Shown in pieces: positions 61,306 through 64,000 of a stretch of DNA of 64,000 nucleotides. Each line of letters starts with the position of its first letter. Positions within the stretch are counted from its first letter, which is position 1. Source of the stretch: an uncultured Roseobacter sp. (GTDB taxonomy: Bacteria > Pseudomonadota > Alphaproteobacteria > Rhodobacterales > Rhodobacteraceae); assembly GCF_947495275.1 (NCBI RefSeq), contig NZ_CANLYL010000008.1, positions 186,001 through 250,000 of the forward strand, read 5' to 3'. The notes below the pieces were generated by a model. That model worked only from the letters and a program-made list of their open reading frames with translations, ran no database searches and was not told where the DNA came from. The position numbers and the translations under genes were made by a program.

Positions 61306-62676
61306 ATGCTTAGGAACGACCAACTGGCGGCATGGGACCGCGACAATTTTTTTCATGCCTCAACCCATCTGGCCCAGCACGCTCGGGGGGAGACCCCAAC
61401 GCGCATCATTTCGGGCGGCGACGGTGTCTTTATCGAAGATCGGGACGGCACGCGACTTCTGGATGCTTTTGCAGGCCTCTATTGTGTCAATGTCGGGTAC
61501 GGTCGCCGGGAAATCGCTGACGCGATTGCAGATCAGGCGCGCGAATTGGCTTATTACCATTCATACGTCGGGCATGGCACGGAAGCTTCAGTCACATTGG
61601 CCAAAATGATCCTCGACCGTGCGCCGCCCAACATGTCGAAGGTCTATTTTGGGCAATCAGGCTCAGATGCAAACGAAACCAATGTCAAGCTGATCTGGTA
61701 CTACAACAACATCCTCGGTCGCCCGGAAAAGAAGAAAATCATCTCGCGCTGGCGCGGCTACCACGGGTCCGGCCTGATGACTGGGTCTATGACCGGTTTG
61801 GCCCTTTTTCACAACAAGTTCGACCTGCCCCTGAATTCGGTTTTGCACACCACCGCCCCCTATTATTACCGACGCGAAAACCCAGACCTGAGCGAAGAGG
61901 CATTTTCGGCTCACTGCGCGCAGGAACTCGAGGCGCTGATTGCCCACGAAGGCGCAGATACAATTGCGGCGTTTATTGCTGAGCCTGTTCTGGGCACCGG
62001 GGGCATTGTCCCACCCCCGGAAGGTTATTGGGCGGCTATTCAGGATGTTCTTCGCAGACACGATATCCTGCTGATCGCAGATGAGGTTGTCACCGGTTTC
62101 GGCCGGCTCGGTTCGATGTTCGGATCGCTGCACTACGGGTTGGAACCCGACCTCATCACCATCGCAAAAGGTCTGACATCGGCATATGCGCCGTTATCGG
62201 GGTCCATCGTATCAGAACGCATGTGGCAGGTGTTGGAGCAGGGCACGGACGAGAACGGTCCCATCGGACATGGCTGGACCTACTCAGCCCATCCGATTTG
62301 CGCAGCCGCAGGGGTAGCGAACCTCAAACTGATCGACCAGCTCGGGCTGGTGGACAATGCAAAAACTGTCGGTGCCTACTTTAACGCTGCGATGAAAGAC
62401 GCCCTTGGCAATCACCGCCATGTCGGCGACATCCGAGGCGAAGGGCTGCTTTGCGCAGTTGAACTGGTCAACGATGTTGCGCAGCGCACACCTTTTGACC
62501 CCGCGCTCAAGATAGGGCCGCAGGTCGCTGCCGCAATGCTCTCCAAAGGGGTGATTGCCCGTGCAATGCCGCAAGGCGATATCTTGGGTTTTGCCCCGCC
62601 GCTTTGCATTACCGAGCGTGAGGTGGATCAGGTCGTGGACACCACCCGGGTCGCAATTTGCGATATCTTTGACTGA
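61306..62676 (+). CDS. doeD: Diaminobutyrate aminotransferase of ectoine degradation
   Basis: A 456-residue class III aminotransferase. The PLP lysine is in [16 protein letters not shown] near 287, the Asp contacting the pyridine N in [14 protein letters not shown] near 257, and the glycine loop [14 protein letters not shown] near 117. By context it is DoeD, which turns L-2,4-diaminobutyrate into aspartate semialdehyde. The ATG follows AAAGGAACGAT. The dehydrogenase DoeC and an ectoine importer are not in the window. Confidence 0.88.
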   Translation: MLRNDQLAAWDRDNFFHASTHLAQHARGETPTRIISGGDGVFIEDRDGTRLLDAFAGLYCVNVGYGRREIADAIADQARELAYYHSYVGHGTEASVTLAKMILDRAPPNMSKVYFGQSGSDANETNVKLIWYYNNILGRPEKKKIISRWRGYHGSGLMTGSMTGLALFHNKFDLPLNSVLHTTAPYYYRRENPDLSEEAFSAHCAQELEALIAHEGADTIAAFIAEPVLGTGGIVPPPEGYWAAIQDVLRRHDILLIADEVVTGFGRLGSMFGSLHYGLEPDLITIAKGLTSAYAPLSGSIVSERMWQVLEQGTDENGPIGHGWTYSAHPICAAAGVANLKLIDQLGLVDNAKTVGAYFNAAMKDALGNHRHVGDIRGEGLLCAVELVNDVAQRTPFDPALKIGPQVAAAMLSKGVIARAMPQGDILGFAPPLCITEREVDQVVDTTRVAICDIFD

Positions 62677-62766
62677 ATCTCTTACCCGCATGGTCTGAGA
62701 TGCGGTCATAAGGCTGCAATCAACGTTATTTGCGCTCTTTGAAGAGACCGTGGAATGCAGACCCTG

Positions 62767-63861
62767 CTATGGCAACACAACAATATTTCCCGTGTGCTTC
62801 TTTTCGACGAAGCTGGCCTGAGCTTGATGCAATTGCTCAAGCGGATAGGTCGCGGCCAGCATCGGCTGCACCTCACCTTGTTCAATGTAGCTCACCAAAT
62901 CTGCAAAGATGTGGGGTGGTAGTACGGTTGAGCCGGCAAAGGTCAGATCTCGGAGATATAATGTCCGCAAATCAAGGGACACCATAGGGCCCGCAATGGC
63001 CCCTGAGCAGGTATACCGCCCACCCCGTTCCAACACATCAATGACTGAGGCGAAATAATCGCCACCGACAACATCCGCGACAACGCTGACCGTGTCTCGA
63101 CCAATCGCATCATTGAGCGCGGACGGCAGATCAGTTGGCGCGCGCGGCAGGATAGCTTCTGGGTTGAGACGCGCAATCTCTTCGTGTTTATTTTCGCTGG
63201 CCAGGCAGACCACGCGTGCCCCGCGCCGCTTGGCCAACTGGATCAACGCCGAACCGACCCCCCCAGAGGCGCCTGTGACCAGCACGGTGTCGCCATCACC
63301 GACCTGTGCCCGGGACAACGTCCCCTCCGCGGTGGAATAAGAGCAGGAGAACGTCGCAAGCTCCGCATCACTCATGGCGCTTTCCACCGGATGCACATTT
63401 CGGTAATCGGCAACCGAAAATTCGGCAAATCCCCCATCACATTCCGATCCAAAATAACCGGTCTTGTCCTTGTTGAACGGGTCATCCCAGTCCCGCAACC
63501 AACAATCGATCATGACCCGTTTGCCCATCAGAGCGGGATCAGCATTTTCGCCCAAGGCCACAACACGGCCCACGGCATCCGCTCCCTGAATGCGCGGAAA
63601 CGCAATCGCTGCGCCACCCCACGAAGGGTCTTCCTGACCGACTTCACCGTAGGCATCGCCAGTTGTCGCATCGGTCACTGATTTTGAGTACCAGCCTGAA
63701 CGCGTATTGATGTCTGTATTGTTAAGTCCGCAAGCGCCAACTTTGACCAGTATCTGGTCCGGTAAAGGCTCCGGCGTCGGCCAATCAGCATGATACTGTA
63801 GGACTTCGGGGCCGCCGTGCCCGGTCAGTACAAAGGCCTTCATCGTTCTGGGGACTGTCAT
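62767..63861 (-). CDS. Zinc-less MDR-family oxidoreductase (quinone reductase-like)
   Basis: A 364-residue medium-chain dehydrogenase/reductase. The N-terminal GroES-like domain starts KAFVLTGHGGPEVL and holds GACGLNNTDINTRSG, where the catalytic Zn Cys of alcohol dehydrogenases is absent (Asn-Thr-Asp). The NAD(P) motif is VLVTGASGGVGSALIQLAKRRGA near 195. Such proteins reduce quinones, enones or acyl compounds. The ATG at 63861 was used; MKAFVL at 63843 is an equally good start. It ends 90 bases from doeD, convergent, and is not clearly part of ectoine use. Confidence 0.87.
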   Translation of the reverse strand: MTVPRTMKAFVLTGHGGPEVLQYHADWPTPEPLPDQILVKVGACGLNNTDINTRSGWYSKSVTDATTGDAYGEVGQEDPSWGGAAIAFPRIQGADAVGRVVALGENADPALMGKRVMIDCWLRDWDDPFNKDKTGYFGSECDGGFAEFSVADYRNVHPVESAMSDAELATFSCSYSTAEGTLSRAQVGDGDTVLVTGASGGVGSALIQLAKRRGARVVCLASENKHEEIARLNPEAILPRAPTDLPSALNDAIGRDTVSVVADVVGGDYFASVIDVLERGGRYTCSGAIAGPMVSLDLRTLYLRDLTFAGSTVLPPHIFADLVSYIEQGEVQPMLAATYPLEQLHQAQASFVEKKHTGNIVVLP

Positions 63862-64000
63862 GGTGTTAGGTCTTTCCGGGAATTCCCTGGGGTGCCAGTA
63901 TTGCGTGTCTCAGAATTCGGCAGTCTATCAACACAAGGCTTAGCTTCAAGCATCAGCGTTGTCGTGTCCGTACCGATAGCCCATTCTCTTACGAGCTTGC
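63862..64000. other. Right edge, 139 bases without supported gene
   Basis: Upstream region of the MDR gene. No gene, hairpin or RNA is evident before the window ends. Confidence 0.4.

Overview
The window looks like chromosomal DNA of a marine alphaproteobacterium of the Rhodobacterales (Roseobacter group). This is inferred from moderately high GC, the many periplasmic-binding-protein transporters, an ectoine catabolic set, a tandem glycine riboswitch and the gene families present. There is no tRNA, rRNA, insertion sequence, phage gene or CRISPR array that I can see. Genes are dense and lie mostly in short operons with 1-20 base overlaps.

Layout. 1-2058: the tail of an unidentified gene and an MFS transporter. 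2059-8211 (minus): one operon of a FadR-type GntR regulator, a Cys/Met-metabolism PLP enzyme and a complete CUT1 (sugar-type) ABC importer, with two palindromic operator candidates before the regulator. 8425-10454: a PiT phosphate transporter and a Nudix hydrolase. 10580-23533: a large carbohydrate catabolic island with ribokinase, a FucU-type mutarotase, a second CUT1 importer, an unknown 132-residue protein, an FGGY kinase, an M42 peptidase, a BtpA-family protein, a lactonase-type amidohydrolase, a second PfkB kinase and a xylose-isomerase-like TIM barrel protein. 23696-31838: a YbaN-type membrane protein, an AraC regulator divergent from a Tat-exported cysteine hydrolase, a run of GST, ChrR-like cupin, flavin oxidoreductase and TetR genes, a GNAT gene, and an adenylate cyclase/TolB/TPR protein.

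31854-35738 (minus) is the most unusual part. A YcaO gene and a TfuA gene overlap by four bases, followed by a cytoplasmic gluzincin metalloprotease and a small protein that ends in six perfect-register pentapeptides (five VSGAR, one ISGAR). This reads as a ribosomal peptide (RiPP) pathway: a repeated-core precursor, a YcaO-TfuA pair expected to install thioamides, and a candidate maturation protease. The repeats use different synonymous codons, which argues for selection on the peptide.

35915-37379: a tandem glycine riboswitch in front of a DadA-like amino acid dehydrogenase. 37432-44512: an ankyrin repeat protein, a PEP mutase/isocitrate lyase family protein, a phosphoglycolate-phosphatase-like HAD protein, and a phosphonate-type importer (PhnD, PhnC, two PhnE) whose binding protein has a calcium-loop-like N terminus. 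44626-50296: a flotillin (YqiK) and its NfeD-like partner, an enolase-superfamily dehydratase, and a DUF899 thioredoxin-like gene divergent from an ArsR-SRPBCC pair across a 23-base inverted operator pair. 50311-58498: a type I secretion module of one membrane fusion protein and two ABC subunits with eroded ATPase motifs, divergent from its probable substrate, an acidic cadherin-like/PA14 protein. 58532-62676: ectoine degradation (Lrp-type regulator divergent from doeA, doeB and doeD). 62767-63861: an MDR-family oxidoreductase.
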